Source of the DNA: Pseudocitrobacter vendiensis
Lineage (GTDB): Bacteria > Pseudomonadota > Gammaproteobacteria > Enterobacterales > Enterobacteriaceae
DNA: 64,000 bases
Assembly (NCBI RefSeq): GCF_943590815.1
Contig: NZ_CALSBS010000003.1
Location: 1-64,000 of the forward strand
Direction: 5' to 3'
The position numbers and the translations under genes are program-made. Of the stretch, positions 1-10,569 are shown piece by piece. The notes under the pieces were generated by a model, which was given only the letters and a program-made list of their open reading frames with translations, was not told the origin of the DNA and did no database searches. Position 1 is the first letter of the stretch. Every line of letters begins with the position of its first letter.

Positions 1-200
1 AAGAGCAGTTGCAACGCGGCTTTACGCTCACCGTTGCGAGGTGGCGTATAATACGCTTTCCTCCTTCAGAGTCAAGCGCTTATTTTCGCTTTTCTCTGGC
101 GGCGTTCCCGAAGGAAGCCTGCTAACCCGGCGGCTTAGAAGCCGTTGTTCCGTGTCAGTGGAGGCGCATTATAGGGAGTTATTTCAGGCAGGCAAGCGTT
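1..200 (-). promoter_or_regulatory. rRNA operon promoters P1 and P2 with start of leader
   Basis: Read on the minus strand this is a typical enterobacterial rrn promoter pair firing leftward out of the window. P1 has -35 TTGCCT (190-195), a 16-bp spacer and -10 TATAAT (168-173), followed by a GC-rich discriminator. P2 has -35 TTGACT (70-75), a 16-bp spacer and -10 TATTAT (48-53). The last bases before the edge read CTGCTCTT, the beginning of the boxA antitermination element. In E. coli an rrn operon (rrsC) starts divergently from yieP at this place, so a 16S gene should follow just outside. The A-rich stretch upstream of P1 (about 200-235) is a plausible UP element. Confidence 0.88.
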
Positions 201-345
201 TATTAAAAAAAAATTACAGTTCGTGCTTTTTTTCACCAATACACATGGTAATACGCCATAAAATGCACTCTTTGGCCTTTTTGCAGCCGATTTTTATCGG
301 TGAATGGCATACTAGAACCAATAACAAGATACAGGACACCTTTAT

Positions 346-1050
346 ATGTCTTTAAGCGCACAGCAATTAGCAGCTCAAAAAAACATCTCATGGGTATTAG
401 CAGAGAAGTTAGCCCAGAAAATCCTTAAGGGTGAATATGCGCCGGAAAGCATTTTGCCGGGCGAAATGGAATTAGGTGAGATCTTCGGCGTTAGCCGTAC
501 CGCCGTTCGTGAAGCGGTCAAAACCCTTTCCGCTAAAGGGATGCTTCTGCCGCGCCCACGTATTGGCACGCGCGTTATGCCCCAATCACACTGGAACTTT
601 CTCGATACCGAGTTGCTTGCCTGGTGGCTGACGGAAGATAATTTTCAGGAAGTGATGAAACACTTTCTGGTACTCCGCCACAGCCTTGAGCCACAGGCCT
701 GCTTACTGGCCGCTATGTTAGGCACTGCAGAGCAAAAAGCGGAGCTCAATACGTTAATGAAGGAGATGGCGATTCTGAAAAAGAACTTCGATCGCCAACG
801 CTGGATTGATGTGGATACCGCCTGGCACGAGCATATCTACGAAATGACGGCCAACCCGTTCCTCATATCCTTCGCTAAACTTTTCCATTCGGTCTATCAC
901 ACATACTTTACCTCGATTACTCAGGATGAAGTGATCGAACTGGAAAAGCATCAGGCAATTGTTAACGCTATTCAGGAAAGCGATAGCCAAAAAGCGTTTA
1001 TTGCCTGCCAGGCGCTATTAAGCGCACCGCATATTCGACCTGGAGTATAA
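346..1050 (+). CDS. yieP: GntR/FadR-family transcriptional regulator YieP
   Basis: 234 residues, close to E. coli YieP along its whole length. The N-terminal winged helix-turn-helix (about residues 12-75) contains the GntR-type stretch GEIFGVSRTAVREAVKTL; the C-terminal part (about 95-215) is an all-helical FCD ligand-binding domain typical of the FadR subgroup. YieP is a DNA-binding repressor in E. coli; its effector is not evident from sequence. It lies upstream of hsrA with 9 bp between stop and start, so the two are probably co-transcribed. Its start lies divergent from the rRNA promoters, as in E. coli. Family is clear; target genes are not visible here. Confidence 0.93.
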   Translation: MSLSAQQLAAQKNISWVLAEKLAQKILKGEYAPESILPGEMELGEIFGVSRTAVREAVKTLSAKGMLLPRPRIGTRVMPQSHWNFLDTELLAWWLTEDNFQEVMKHFLVLRHSLEPQACLLAAMLGTAEQKAELNTLMKEMAILKKNFDRQRWIDVDTAWHEHIYEMTANPFLISFAKLFHSVYHTYFTSITQDEVIELEKHQAIVNAIQESDSQKAFIACQALLSAPHIRPGV

Positions 1051-1059
1051 AAGCATCGC

Positions 1060-2457
1060 ATGATAAAGAAAAAAGCGCGGAGTATGGCCGGGTTGCCGTG
1101 GATAGCCGCCATGGCATTTTTTATGCAGGCCCTGGATGCGACAATACTGAATACCGCGCTCCCCGCCATCGCGCACAGCCTCAACCGTTCACCGCTCGCC
1201 ATGCAGTCCGCTATTATCAGTTACACCCTGACGGTAGCCATGCTGATACCAGTAAGCGGCTGGTTGGCCGACCGTTTCGGTACCCGCCGCATCTTTATGA
1301 TTGCCGTGACGCTTTTCACGCTGGGTTCGCTGGCCTGCGCCCTCTCAACATCATTATTAGAGCTGGTTATCTTCCGCGTCATTCAGGGCATCGGCGGGGC
1401 GATGATGATGCCCGTCGCGCGTCTGGCGCTCCTGCGCGCGTACCCACGCAGCGAACTCCTGCCGGTGCTTAACTTCGTCACTATGCCGGGACTGGTGGGG
1501 CCGATACTCGGTCCGGTACTTGGCGGCGTGCTGGTCACGTGGGCCAGTTGGCATTGGATTTTCCTTATCAATATTCCGATTGGAATTACGGGTCTCTTCT
1601 ATGCCCGCAAATACATGCCTAACTTCACCACGCCGAAGCGCAGCTTTGATATGTCAGGATTCCTGCTGTTTGGCCTGAGCCTGGTGCTGTTCTCCAGCGG
1701 GATGGAGCTGTTCGGCGAACGTATTGTGGCAAGCTGGATAGCTTTCGCGATTATCGGCATCAGTATTCTGTTGTTGATGGCTTATATTCGCCATGCCCGC
1801 CGTCATCCGACGCCGCTTATCTCTCTGTCACTCTTTAAGACGCGCACGTTTTCCGTCGGCATTGCCGGAAACCTGGCTACGCGTTTAGGCACCGGCTGCG
1901 TGCCCTTTCTGATGCCCTTGATGCTGCAGGTCGGTTTTGGCTATCCGGCGCTAATTGCTGGTTGCATGATGGCCCCGACCGCGCTCGGGTCTATTCTGGC
2001 AAAATCGACGGTTACGCAGGTACTGCGCTGGCTCGGTTATCGGAAAACACTGGTGGGAATTACGCTATTTATCGGCGTGATGATTGCACAGTTCTCGCTG
2101 CAATCACCCTCAATGCCGATTTGGATGTTGATCCTGCCGCTGTTTGTGCTCGGGATGGCGATGTCAACGCAGTTTACGTCGATGAATACCATTACGCTTG
2201 CCGATCTGACGGATGAGAACGCCAGCAGCGGCAACAGCATGCTGGCCGTAACGCAACAGCTCTCAATCAGTTTGGGGGTGGCGATCAGCGCCGCCGTGTT
2301 AAGGGTGTACCAGGGAATGGAAGGCTCGAACACCATCGAGCAGTTCCACTACACCTTTATTACGATGGGCGGGATAACGGTAGTGTCAGCCTTCATGTTT
2401 ATGCTGCTGAAGCCGAAAGATGGCCGCAACCTGATTAAGGAGCGGCACAAAGCTTAA
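1060..2457 (+). CDS. hsrA: MFS transporter, DHA2 (14-TM) drug:H+ antiporter type, HsrA
   Basis: 465 residues with many hydrophobic spans, consistent with a 14-helix DHA2 major facilitator. Family motifs are visible: the cytoplasmic loop motif [11 protein letters not shown] after TM2, and a motif-C-like [15 protein letters not shown] in the fifth helix (about residue 145). E. coli HsrA (YieO) is a nearly identical inner-membrane protein originally found as a multicopy suppressor; its substrate is not established. Start is the ATG 9 bp after yieP. Its stop overlaps the stop region of the convergent rbsR by 4 bp, with no room for an intergenic terminator. Confidence 0.93.
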   Translation: MIKKKARSMAGLPWIAAMAFFMQALDATILNTALPAIAHSLNRSPLAMQSAIISYTLTVAMLIPVSGWLADRFGTRRIFMIAVTLFTLGSLACALSTSLLELVIFRVIQGIGGAMMMPVARLALLRAYPRSELLPVLNFVTMPGLVGPILGPVLGGVLVTWASWHWIFLINIPIGITGLFYARKYMPNFTTPKRSFDMSGFLLFGLSLVLFSSGMELFGERIVASWIAFAIIGISILLLMAYIRHARRHPTPLISLSLFKTRTFSVGIAGNLATRLGTGCVPFLMPLMLQVGFGYPALIAGCMMAPTALGSILAKSTVTQVLRWLGYRKTLVGITLFIGVMIAQFSLQSPSMPIWMLILPLFVLGMAMSTQFTSMNTITLADLTDENASSGNSMLAVTQQLSISLGVAISAAVLRVYQGMEGSNTIEQFHYTFITMGGITVVSAFMFMLLKPKDGRNLIKERHKA

Positions 2458-3446
2458 ACGGAGCCGCGAACCACCAGCTCGGGCGTCAGCTGTACACGCT
2501 GCTGTTTTTGTCCGGGCTGGGCCATACGGTGGATCAACACATCAATCGCCAGTTCGCCCAGTTCATCTTTGGGCTGATGAATGGTGGTGAGCGGCGGCGT
2601 CATGTAGCGCGCCAGTTCAATATCGTCATAACCAATCACCGCCATATCCTGCGGAATGCGCAACCCGGCCTGATAAAGCGCCTGATAAGCCCCGACCGCC
2701 ATCGCATCATTACCGATAAATACCGCCTGCGGCAATTCTGGTTGCGCCAGCAACTGCTGCATGGCATCAAAGCCACCGCCAAATTCAAAGTTACTGATGA
2801 TCACATAACCGTCAGGAACATCCAGCCCGGCATGCTGCATGGCAGCCTGATATCCTTCCAGACGCAAACGTGCAGGCGTTTTATCCAGCGGCCCGGCGAT
2901 ACAGGCGATGCGGGTGTGGCCCTGTTCGATGAGATAGCGTGTCGCCATGTCACCGCCCAGCAAAGAGTTATCCTGAATCAGATCGCTGTCGCCATCAAAC
3001 GGTGCCCAGTCCATCATCACCGTCGGAATGGACGGATAACGCTGCATAATCTCCTGCGACGGCTGGTGCGTTTCGGTGCATAACAGCAATAACCCATCAA
3101 CGCGTTTTTGCATTAGCGTCTCAAGATTGCGGTTCATCCGCTGCTCGTCACCTTCGGTATTACACAGCACCAGGCTGTAGCCGCGTTCAAAACAGCTGCG
3201 CTCGACGCCGCGCACCAGCTCCGAATAGAACGGATTGGTACTGGCGGTGATCAGCATGCCAATAGTGCGGGTTTGATTCAGTTTGAGACTACGCGCTATC
3301 GCAGATGGCGCGTAGTTCAGGCTTTTGATGGCCGCATCGACTTTTTCAGTGATTGCTTCACTGACGTAGCGGTCTTTATTAATGACGTGAGAAACGGTAG
3401 AGGTTGAAACGCCCGCCACGCGAGCGACATCTTTCATGGTAGCCAA
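2454..3446 (-). CDS. rbsR: Ribose operon repressor RbsR (LacI family)
   Basis: 330 residues. The N-terminal LacI helix-turn-helix is obvious ([23 protein letters not shown], residues 1-23, with the hinge helix ending near residue 60), followed by a periplasmic-binding-protein-like ribose-sensing domain. RbsR represses rbsDACBK by binding an AGCGAAACGTTTCGCT palindrome and releases it when ribose binds. It is the last gene of the operon, 3 bp after rbsK, so it is autoregulated. Two copies of the operator core occur upstream of rbsD (about 8315-8330 and 8395-8406). Confidence 0.97.
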   Translation of the reverse strand: MATMKDVARVAGVSTSTVSHVINKDRYVSEAITEKVDAAIKSLNYAPSAIARSLKLNQTRTIGMLITASTNPFYSELVRGVERSCFERGYSLVLCNTEGDEQRMNRNLETLMQKRVDGLLLLCTETHQPSQEIMQRYPSIPTVMMDWAPFDGDSDLIQDNSLLGGDMATRYLIEQGHTRIACIAGPLDKTPARLRLEGYQAAMQHAGLDVPDGYVIISNFEFGGGFDAMQQLLAQPELPQAVFIGNDAMAVGAYQALYQAGLRIPQDMAVIGYDDIELARYMTPPLTTIHQPKDELGELAIDVLIHRMAQPGQKQQRVQLTPELVVRGSV

Positions 3447-3449
3447 ACA

Positions 3450-4379
3450 TTACCTCTGCTGATTCAGAAATTCGTCGATCTCTTCACGCCAGGGAACGGA
3501 AGGCTGCGCGCCTTTGCGGGTAACGGCAATGGCCGCCGCCGCGTGCGCGAAACGAATCGCCTCGTTCAGCGGTTTTTCTTCCAGCAGTGCGGTGATCAGC
3601 GCGCCGTTGAAGGTATCTCCGGCGGCGATGGTATCAATGGCCTGCACTTTAAAGCCAGGCACGCGTTGACCTTCGCCCTTCACGCTTGCCCATACGCCAC
3701 GGCTACCCAGGGTGATGATAACGGTGTCGATGCCTTTGGCATGGAGTGCCTGCGCCGCTTTCGCCGCATCGTCATCATTTTCCACGCGGATACCCGTCAG
3801 CTTCTCGGCTTCGGTTTCATTCGGCGTGATAATGTCCACCAGCGCCAGCAGTTCATCAGAAAGCTCACGCGCCGGGGCCGGGTTTAAAATCACCTGCGTC
3901 TGGTGCTGATGGGCAATTTTAGCCGCCAGCAGGACGCTTTCCAGCGGTGATTCAAGCTGCATCAGCAGTGCATCCGCCTGCGCAATACGCGTTTTCTGTG
4001 CTTCAACCAATGCAGGCGACAGCGCTGCATTGGCGCCCGCGTGAATACCAATGACGTTTTCGCCTTCGCCGTTAACGAAAATCAGCGCCACACCGGTCGA
4101 CTCACCGGGGATAACACTGACAGGAGCAACGTCGATACGGTCGCCAGCTAACTGTTTACGTACTCGCTCGCCAGTATCATCTTCGCCTGTACAGGCAATA
4201 AACGCGATATTTGCGCCGCTGCGCCCGGCAGCCACCGCCTGGTTTGCACCTTTGCCACCAAACGCGACCTGATACTGGTTACCGGTGACGGTTTCACCCG
4301 GCGTCGGGAAGGATTCGAGATTAAGGATGTGATCGGCATTGATGCTGCCAAGAACGACGAGTTTGCCTGCGGTTTTCAT
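3450..4379 (-). CDS. rbsK: Ribokinase
   Basis: 309 residues, same length as E. coli RbsK. PfkB-family sugar kinase: N-terminal substrate-binding glycine motif around GGKGANQAVAA (about residues 41-51) and the C-terminal signature DTIAAGDTFNGAL (about residues 249-261) that holds the anion hole and catalytic Asp. It phosphorylates imported D-ribose to ribose 5-phosphate in the cytosol, feeding the pentose phosphate pathway. It sits between rbsB and rbsR in the operon. The 99-bp gap to rbsB contains a strong hairpin that probably lowers its expression relative to rbsB. Confidence 0.97.
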   Translation of the reverse strand: MKTAGKLVVLGSINADHILNLESFPTPGETVTGNQYQVAFGGKGANQAVAAGRSGANIAFIACTGEDDTGERVRKQLAGDRIDVAPVSVIPGESTGVALIFVNGEGENVIGIHAGANAALSPALVEAQKTRIAQADALLMQLESPLESVLLAAKIAHQHQTQVILNPAPARELSDELLALVDIITPNETEAEKLTGIRVENDDDAAKAAQALHAKGIDTVIITLGSRGVWASVKGEGQRVPGFKVQAIDTIAAGDTFNGALITALLEEKPLNEAIRFAHAAAAIAVTRKGAQPSVPWREEIDEFLNQQR

Positions 4380-4398
4380 TTCAGCGTGTCCGATAAGT

Positions 4399-4422
4399 GC
4401 GCCACCCGTTGCCGGGTGGCGC
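4399..4422 (-). promoter_or_regulatory. Intercistronic hairpin between rbsB and rbsK
   Basis: Perfect 9-bp GC-rich stem (GCGCCACCC / GGGTGGCGC) with a 6-nt loop, lying in the rbsB-rbsK gap on the transcribed strand. No U-tract follows it in the direction of transcription, so it is not a standard terminator. By analogy with other binding-protein operons it probably protects the rbsB message 3' end and lowers rbsK/rbsR expression. That role is inference. Confidence 0.6.
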
Positions 4423-4478
4423 GTGCCCTGCTTTTCTTTATAGGTTGTCCCTCAAGCCTTTTGTGGCCCGATGGTGAC

Positions 4479-5369
4479 TTATTGCTTAATGACCAGTTTC
4501 AGGTCAACCGGATATTTAGCCTGAACTTTCTGGCCTTTCAGGACCTTATCCGCAGTTTCAACGCCTTTCGCGCCGATCTGCTCTGGCAACTGAGCAATAG
4601 TCGCTGACAGTTTGCCATCATTTACTGCTTTTTCGCCATCTGGCGTGCCGTCAAACCCGACAACCATCACATCAGATTTACCTGCGGTTTGCAGCGCACG
4701 CAGTGCACCCAGCGCCATTTCATCGTTCTGAGCAAATACCGCCTGTACATCCGGATGAGCGGTCAGCAGGTTCTGCATGACGTTCAGGCCCTTGGTGCGG
4801 TCGAAGTCAGCCGGTTGGCTCGCCAGCACGTTAAATTTGTGCGCGGCCACAGCCTGCTGGAAACCTTCACCACGCTCACGCGCGGCAGATGTTCCGGCGA
4901 TACCTTGTAATTCAATCACCTTCGCGCCTTCACCGGCTTTTTTCGCGATGTAATCACCGGCGATTTTCCCGCCCAGCACGTTATCAGACGCGATATGGCT
5001 GACCACTTCGCCTTTCGACGCTACGCGGTCGAGGGTGATAACCGGGATTTTAGACTGGTTAGCCATTTTGATGGCGTTACCCACTGCGTCGGAATCCGTT
5101 GGGTTGACCAGCAGAATTTTCGCGCCGCGCACGGTCAGATCCTGCACGTTCGCCAGCTCTTTCGCCGGGTTGTTCTGCGAATCCAGTACCACCAGGTTGT
5201 AACCCAGTTTGTCGGCTTCTTTCTGCGCGCCATCTTTCAGGGACACGAAGAACGGGTTATTCAGGGTAGAGATGACCAGCGCGATAGTGTCTTTCGCCAT
5301 CGCGTTTGCGCTGACAGTGGCGCTCAGCGCAACAGCAGAAACCAGGGTAGCCAGTTTTTTCATATTCAT
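4479..5369 (-). CDS. rbsB: D-ribose periplasmic binding protein
   Basis: 296 residues with a clear Sec signal peptide ([25 protein letters not shown], cleaved before KDTIALV), then two Rossmann-like lobes of the type I periplasmic binding fold. The mature start [23 protein letters not shown] is almost identical to E. coli RbsB. It binds D-ribose in the periplasm, delivers it to RbsC-RbsA, and in E. coli also presents it to the Trg chemoreceptor. It lies 27 bp downstream of rbsC and is normally the most abundant product of the operon. Confidence 0.97.
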   Translation of the reverse strand: MNMKKLATLVSAVALSATVSANAMAKDTIALVISTLNNPFFVSLKDGAQKEADKLGYNLVVLDSQNNPAKELANVQDLTVRGAKILLVNPTDSDAVGNAIKMANQSKIPVITLDRVASKGEVVSHIASDNVLGGKIAGDYIAKKAGEGAKVIELQGIAGTSAARERGEGFQQAVAAHKFNVLASQPADFDRTKGLNVMQNLLTAHPDVQAVFAQNDEMALGALRALQTAGKSDVMVVGFDGTPDGEKAVNDGKLSATIAQLPEQIGAKGVETADKVLKGQKVQAKYPVDLKLVIKQ

Positions 5370-5396
5370 AGTTAAGATGTCCTGTAGAGTCGTGAG

Positions 5397-6362
5397 TTAC
5401 TGCTTTTTGTTGTCTACCAGCACCGCCAGCAAAATCACCACTGCTTTAACGATCATCTGGTAATAGGAAGAAACACCCAGCAAATTCAAACCATTATTCA
5501 GGAAACCGAGGATCAGTGCGCCGATCAGCGTCCCAACAATACGACCTTTACCGCCCGCAAGGCTGGTGCCACCCAGCACAACCGCCGCGATAGCATCCAG
5601 CTCGTAGCCGGTACCCGCTGTCGGCTGCGCAGAAGAGAGACGCGCCACTTCGATAACCCCCGCCAGCGACGCCAGCAAGCCGCACAAAGCGTAGACGATA
5701 ATTTTGATTTTATTGACGCTGATACCAGAAAGACGCGTTGCCGCTTCGTTACCGCCCAGCGCATAGATATAGCGACCAAGACGCGTGTGATGCAGCATGT
5801 ACCAGGCCGCCAGGAAGACAATCGCCATGATCCACACCGGCGTCGGGATGCCCAGCGGGCGGCCAATCCCGAACCAGCCGAACAGATCGGCGTTATCGGT
5901 AAAGCCGGTGTTCACCGGGCTACCGTTGGTGTACACCATCGTTACGCCGCGCAGCAGTAGCATCATCACCAGCGTGGCGATAAACGCCTGCACGCGACCT
6001 TTCGCCACAATCACCCCGGTCACCGCGCCAATAGCGCCGCCTAACGCCAGCGCGACAGCCACCGCCACCAGCGCATTGACTTCAAGGCCGACAATCGAGG
6101 CGGCGACAGCGCCGGTGAGCGCCAGCAGGGAACCGACGGACAGGTCAATCCCCGAGGTCAAAATCACCAGCGTCATCCCCACTGCCATAATGGCGTTAAC
6201 GGAGGTCTGTTGCAGGATGTTGAACAGATTATTGACGGTAAAAAAGTTGGGACTCATGGTCGAGACGATGGCAATCAGCACCAGCAAAGCGATCAGCGAT
6301 TTTTGCTCCATCAGCCATGCTTTGGTGAAATAGCGGCGACCAGCGACAGCCTGGTTTGTCAT
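5397..6362 (-). CDS. rbsC: Ribose ABC transporter permease
   Basis: 321 residues, almost wholly hydrophobic, with 8 to 10 membrane spans, and near-identical to E. coli RbsC. The conserved permease region MTLVILTSGIDLSVGSLLALTGAV (about residues 63-86), typical of the CUT2/BPD_transp_2 family, is intact. It forms the inner-membrane channel for ribose with the ATPase RbsA. It follows rbsA with 5 bp between stop and start, indicating translational coupling. Confidence 0.96.
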   Translation of the reverse strand: MTNQAVAGRRYFTKAWLMEQKSLIALLVLIAIVSTMSPNFFTVNNLFNILQQTSVNAIMAVGMTLVILTSGIDLSVGSLLALTGAVAASIVGLEVNALVAVAVALALGGAIGAVTGVIVAKGRVQAFIATLVMMLLLRGVTMVYTNGSPVNTGFTDNADLFGWFGIGRPLGIPTPVWIMAIVFLAAWYMLHHTRLGRYIYALGGNEAATRLSGISVNKIKIIVYALCGLLASLAGVIEVARLSSAQPTAGTGYELDAIAAVVLGGTSLAGGKGRIVGTLIGALILGFLNNGLNLLGVSSYYQMIVKAVVILLAVLVDNKKQ

Positions 6363-6367
6363 CTTCT

Positions 6368-7873
6368 TTACTCCTGATTCACACGGTTAAGCTTGCCCAC
6401 AGCGGCAGCCATTAATACTTCCTGGGTGGCCTGCTCGCGTGTGAATTCACCGCCGAGATGCCCTTCATGCATCACAATAATGCGATCGCTCATCCCCAGA
6501 ACTTCCGGCATCTCGGAGGAGACCAGAATGATGCTCAGGCCATCGGCCTTGAACTGGTTGATAAGCTGATAAATCTCTTTTTTCGCGCCAACATCCACGC
6601 CGCGAGTCGGTTCGTCGAGAATCAGCACCTTCGGGCGCGTCATCAGGCCACGTGCGATGGCGACTTTCTGCTGATTACCGCCGGAAAGCAGGCCGATAGC
6701 CTGTTCCATTGATGGCGTTTTGACGTTAAACAGACGGATAAAATCACTGACCGCCTGCTGCTCATCTTTATGCTTCAGGCTGCCGCCCGCATGGCTGAAG
6801 TAGCGCAGCGCCGTCAGCGACATGTTCTCTTTTACCGACATGCCGAGCACCAAGCCATCACGTTTGCGGTCTTCAGAGATATAGACGATGCCGTTCGCCA
6901 GCCCATCCTGCGGGGAGCGCGCCACCACTTCGTGGCCGTCGAGGGTGACATAGCCGCTGCTGCGTGGCAGCGCGCCGTAAAGCACTTTCATCAGTTCCGT
7001 ACGCCCTGCCCCCATCAGCCCCGCAACGCCAAGAATTTCGCCTTTGCGCAGCGTGAAGGAGACGTTTTCAACGCCGGATCCGCACAGGTTATCGACCTTC
7101 AGGCGGATCTCACCAGGCGCTTTATCGAGGCGCGGATATTGATCTTCGAGCTTACGCCCTACCATCATTTCGATCAGCGAATCTTCCGTTAGCGAGGAAA
7201 CTTCCCGCTCAGCGATAAACTGCCCATCGCGGAATACGGTCACGTCATCGCAAATCTCGAAGATTTCTTTCATGCGGTGGGAGATATAGACAATGCCGCG
7301 CCCCTGCGATTTCAGCTCGCGAATAACGCGGAACAGGGATTCGGTTTCGGTATCCGTTAACGCATCGGTCGGTTCATCCATCACGATGACCTTCGACTCA
7401 AAGCTCAGCACTTTGGCAATTTCCACCATCTGCTGATCGCCGATAGAGAGTTCCCCCACCAGCCTGTCGCTTTTAAAGCGCAGATTGAGTTTTGCCAGCA
7501 AGACATCCGCTTCAGCGTACATCTTCTTCCAGTCAATTTTGCCAAAGCGATTCACAAACTCGCGGCCCAGGAAGATGTTTTCCGCAATAGTGAGCTGCGG
7601 GATCAGGTTCAGTTCCTGGTGGATGATACCTATCCCGGCTTCCTGCGACGATTTCGGCCCGCTAAAGGTGGTTTCTTTGCCCAGCCATAAAAGCGAACCA
7701 GCATCACGAGAGTAGATACCGGTTAGCACTTTCATCATCGTGGATTTGCCCGCGCCGTTTTCGCCAACCAGCGCCATCACGCGGCCCGCATAAACATTTA
7801 ACGCCGCGCCAGAGAGGGCTTTCACGCCCGGGAAGGATTTATCGATACCTTTTAATTGCAGTAATGCGTCCAT
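6368..7873 (-). CDS. rbsA: Ribose ABC transporter ATP-binding protein (double cassette)
   Basis: 501 residues from the ATG at 7873 ([16 protein letters not shown]), matching E. coli RbsA. An in-frame ATG 45 bp upstream lies inside the end of rbsD and is less likely. Two fused ABC cassettes are visible. The first has Walker [10 protein letters not shown] (about residue 37) and signature LSIGDQQ. The second, degenerate at its P-loop (GLMGAGRTE), has signature LSGGNQQ and Walker B VLILDEPT. This is the usual arrangement in CUT2 sugar importers, where only one site is fully catalytic. It powers ribose uptake. Start is 7 bp after the rbsD stop. Confidence 0.96.
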   Translation of the reverse strand: MDALLQLKGIDKSFPGVKALSGAALNVYAGRVMALVGENGAGKSTMMKVLTGIYSRDAGSLLWLGKETTFSGPKSSQEAGIGIIHQELNLIPQLTIAENIFLGREFVNRFGKIDWKKMYAEADVLLAKLNLRFKSDRLVGELSIGDQQMVEIAKVLSFESKVIVMDEPTDALTDTETESLFRVIRELKSQGRGIVYISHRMKEIFEICDDVTVFRDGQFIAEREVSSLTEDSLIEMMVGRKLEDQYPRLDKAPGEIRLKVDNLCGSGVENVSFTLRKGEILGVAGLMGAGRTELMKVLYGALPRSSGYVTLDGHEVVARSPQDGLANGIVYISEDRKRDGLVLGMSVKENMSLTALRYFSHAGGSLKHKDEQQAVSDFIRLFNVKTPSMEQAIGLLSGGNQQKVAIARGLMTRPKVLILDEPTRGVDVGAKKEIYQLINQFKADGLSIILVSSEMPEVLGMSDRIIVMHEGHLGGEFTREQATQEVLMAAAVGKLNRVNQE

Positions 7874-7880
7874 GTTGGCC

Positions 7881-8300
7881 TCAGAAGGTGACGCCAGCAC
7901 AGAGAATAATGTTCGCATACGGGGAGCACTCCCCGCTGCGAATCACCGCCTGACTGTCTGCGGTTTGTTTTTTAAACTGCTCATGGGTGGTGTAACGAAT
8001 TTCTATGGTGTTTCCCTGGTGTTGTTGCAGTTGCCCGATGAATTTGAGCAACGTTTCGTGGAGTTGCGGATTATGTTGTTTAATCTCCGAGGCGAGAATG
8101 GCGGCCTCAACCTGCATTTCACGGGTCACCACGTCCAGCACCTGCATAAAAGTGGGAACGCCCTGGGTTAACGCCATATCAATACGCGTTGTACTGCGTG
8201 GGATGGGTAAACCCGCATCACACACCACCAGCGTATCGGTATGCCCCAGGCGGGAGATGACCGATGAGATCTCAGAATTAAGTACCGTGCCTTTCTTCAT
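7881..8300 (-). CDS. rbsD: D-ribose pyranase
   Basis: 139 residues, the standard RbsD length, first gene of the ribose operon. It interconverts the beta-pyranose and beta-furanose forms of D-ribose so that RbsK can use it. The N-terminal [34 protein letters not shown] contains the conserved His (about residue 20) used in catalysis by the RbsD/FucU family. A GGAG ribosome binding site lies 7 bp upstream of the ATG, and an RbsR operator lies between that site and the promoter. Confidence 0.96.
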   Translation of the reverse strand: MKKGTVLNSEISSVISRLGHTDTLVVCDAGLPIPRSTTRIDMALTQGVPTFMQVLDVVTREMQVEAAILASEIKQHNPQLHETLLKFIGQLQQHQGNTIEIRYTTHEQFKKQTADSQAVIRSGECSPYANIILCAGVTF

Positions 8301-8314
8301 TTTCTTGCTCCACT

Positions 8315-8330
8315 AGCGAAACGTTTCGCT
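8315..8330. promoter_or_regulatory. RbsR operator, proximal to rbsD
   Basis: Perfect 16-bp palindrome AGCGAAACGTTTCGCT just upstream of the rbsD ribosome binding site. This is the known RbsR operator core in E. coli. A weak -10-like TTAAAC / -35-like TTGGTT pair lies immediately upstream on the minus strand (about 8340-8375), so a repressor bound here would sit over the start of transcription. Confidence 0.9.
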
Positions 8331-8394
8331 GATGTAAGTTTAATCTTAAGAGTGAGCAGAAAACCAACATGGCGTAACAGAATTGTGATCGCCG

Positions 8395-8406
8395 TCGAAA
8401 CGTTTC
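8395..8406. promoter_or_regulatory. Second RbsR-type palindrome, upstream of the rbs promoter
   Basis: CGAAACGTTTCG, a perfect 12-bp palindrome whose downstream flank (CGAAACGTTTCGCT) matches the proximal operator. Its centre is 78 bp from the first. It lies between the kup terminator and the rbs promoter. It could be an auxiliary operator allowing looping by a LacI-family tetramer or cooperative binding; binding itself is not shown by the sequence. Confidence 0.65.
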
Positions 8407-8438
8407 GCTCGCGACGAAAAAGCGAAGGGTAGAAAGAG

Positions 8439-8472
8439 AAACGCCGGGAGGTGATAAAACGACCCGGCGTTT
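8439..8472 (-). terminator. Rho-independent terminator of kup
   Basis: Ten-base perfect stem (AAACGCCGGG / CCCGGCGTTT) with a 14-nt loop starting 9 bp after the kup stop on the minus strand. It is followed in that direction by a pyrimidine-rich CTCTTTCT tract. It separates kup from the ribose operon. Confidence 0.75.
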
Positions 8473-8481
8473 TGACAGCCT

Positions 8482-10350
8482 TTAAATCTCGACCTGGGTG
8501 CCCAGCTCGATAACCCTGTTAGGCGGGATTTCAAACTGATCCGGCGCACGCAGGGCGTTTCGTTGCAGCAGCAGATAGAGCTTACCGCGCAGGCGCAAAT
8601 ACCATGGGCGTTTGCCAACAATCAGCGACTCATGCGACATAAAGAACGACGTTTCCATCATTCGGCAGCTTAAACCTTCCAGACCGCAACGGTGGAAGAC
8701 CTCTTCCACGTTTGGCGTTTCGCGCCAGCCGTAGCTGGCCACCACGCGCCAGAAGGTTGGCGAAAGCTGTTCAATCTGCACACGACGCACGTTATGGACG
8801 TAAGGCGCATCTTCCGTGCGCAGCGTCAGTAAGATCACACGCTCATGCAGTACTTTGTTGTGCTTAAGGTTGTGCATCATGGCAAACGGAATCACGTTCA
8901 ACGCACGCGACATATACACCGCAGTGCCCGGTACGCGAACCGGCGGTGATTTCTCCAGCGAGGCGATCATCGCCTCCAGAGAGTTGCCATGCTCATGCAT
9001 ACGACGCAGCAGACGGAAACGTTCGCTTTTCCAGGTCGTCATCACGATAAACATCACCGTACCGAGGCTCAGCGGCAGCCAGCCGCCGGAGACGATTTTA
9101 TCGAGGTTTGCCGAGAACAGCGGAATATCGATGCACAGGAAGGCGACCAGAATGAATGCCACCAGGAACTTGTTCCAGTGCCAGTTTTTACGCGCCACGG
9201 TAGTCGACAGAATCGAGGTCAGCACCATCGTACCGGTTACCGCAATACCGTATGCCGCCGCCAGATTGCTGGAGTGCTCGAAATTGATAATGACAATCAC
9301 CACCGAGAAATAGAGCAGCCAGTTGATGAACGGGATGTAAATCTGCCCGGACTCCATTTCAGAGGTGTGAATAATGCGCATCGGCGAAAGATACCCCAGA
9401 CGCACCGCCTGGCGTGTCAGCGAGAAGACACCGGAAATAACCGCCTGCGAGGCGATAACCGTCGCCAGCGCCGCCAGAATCAACAGCGGGATCAGCGCCC
9501 ATTCCGGCGCGAGCAGGAAAAACGGGTTCTTAATCGCTTCCGGATGCTTCAAAAGCAGCGCGCCCTGCCCGAAGTAGTTCAGCGTCAAAGACGGCAGAAC
9601 CACCGAGAACCAGGCCAAACGAATAGGGAATTTACCGAAGTGGCCCATATCCGCGTACAGCGCTTCTACCCCGGTGATGGAGAGGACAACCGCCCCCAGC
9701 GCCACAAACGACACCATCTTATATTCAAGGAAGAAACGCACTGCCCATATTGGATTCAGCGCCTGAAGGACTTCCGGGTTGCCCATAATGCTGCGCACGC
9801 CCAGCACCGCCAGAATCAGGAACCACGCCAGCATAATCGGCGCGAAGAGCTTGCCGACCATCCCGGTACCGTGTTTCTGAATCATAAACAGCAGCGTCAG
9901 TACCAGTATCGAGAGTGGCACTATCCAGCTATCCAGCTGTGGCGCGACGATTTCCAGACCTTCAATGGCCGACATCACCGAAATCGCAGGCGTGATGACC
10001 ACTTCCCCATAGAAGAAGCTGCCGCCGATCAATCCAATTATCACCAGGAAAGAGGTCGTTTTAGCTGACGTGTTGCGCCCCGCCAAAGACATTAGCGTCA
10101 GAATCCCCCCCTCACCGGCGTTATCCGCACGCATAACGAAGGTCAGGTACTTAATAGAGACAACAAAGATCAGCAGCCAGAAGATTAATGACAGAAAGCC
10201 AAAAACCGCGTCACGTTCAACGCCAAAACCAAACTGCCCGGACAAACATTCTCGAAGAGTATAAAGAGGGCTGGTGCCGATATCGCCGTATACCACCCCA
10301 ATGGCGGCGAGGGTTATCGCCGACAAAGATTGCTTCTTATCAGTGCTCAT
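8482..10350 (-). CDS. kup: Low-affinity potassium transporter Kup (TrkD)
   Basis: 622 residues, same size as E. coli Kup. The N-terminal two thirds (to about residue 430) has about 12 membrane spans including the family signature [14 protein letters not shown] (about residues 19-32). The C-terminal third is a soluble cytoplasmic domain. It imports K+ with protons (and Cs+) at low external pH as a constitutive system. It is divergent from ravA with a 219-bp gap and ends at its own terminator before the ribose operon. Confidence 0.96.
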   Translation of the reverse strand: MSTDKKQSLSAITLAAIGVVYGDIGTSPLYTLRECLSGQFGFGVERDAVFGFLSLIFWLLIFVVSIKYLTFVMRADNAGEGGILTLMSLAGRNTSAKTTSFLVIIGLIGGSFFYGEVVITPAISVMSAIEGLEIVAPQLDSWIVPLSILVLTLLFMIQKHGTGMVGKLFAPIMLAWFLILAVLGVRSIMGNPEVLQALNPIWAVRFFLEYKMVSFVALGAVVLSITGVEALYADMGHFGKFPIRLAWFSVVLPSLTLNYFGQGALLLKHPEAIKNPFFLLAPEWALIPLLILAALATVIASQAVISGVFSLTRQAVRLGYLSPMRIIHTSEMESGQIYIPFINWLLYFSVVIVIINFEHSSNLAAAYGIAVTGTMVLTSILSTTVARKNWHWNKFLVAFILVAFLCIDIPLFSANLDKIVSGGWLPLSLGTVMFIVMTTWKSERFRLLRRMHEHGNSLEAMIASLEKSPPVRVPGTAVYMSRALNVIPFAMMHNLKHNKVLHERVILLTLRTEDAPYVHNVRRVQIEQLSPTFWRVVASYGWRETPNVEEVFHRCGLEGLSCRMMETSFFMSHESLIVGKRPWYLRLRGKLYLLLQRNALRAPDQFEIPPNRVIELGTQVEI

Positions 10351-10569
10351 AGACTAGTCTTTCGTTTGTAAAACAAATGAGTGCCTGGTCCCTTGGCCCA
10401 CGAAAAGCGCACAGTATGCACGATTAATCGCAAAATCGTACCCTTATGTGAATTCATATTAACCTGGCGCAAAGAAAATGAAGCGCTTCTTCAGCCTATT
10501 ATCCTCGTCCATGAAACGTCTATACTCGCTCAGTTAGCCGTATGTTCGGCGAAAGGATGCAACTCAATT

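Noticed and set aside
41-355. 104-codon open frame at the left edge
   Set aside because: It runs across the divergent rRNA promoters P1 and P2 and has no protein-like features or conserved start signal.
8989-10068. 359-codon open frame antisense to kup
   Set aside because: Arg, His and Gln-rich shadow of a membrane protein gene; no ribosome binding site or homology.
10381-10569. N-terminal extension of ravA by 63 codons
   Set aside because: The conserved RavA start is the ATG at 10570 with AAGGA upstream; the extension runs through the kup-ravA promoter gap.
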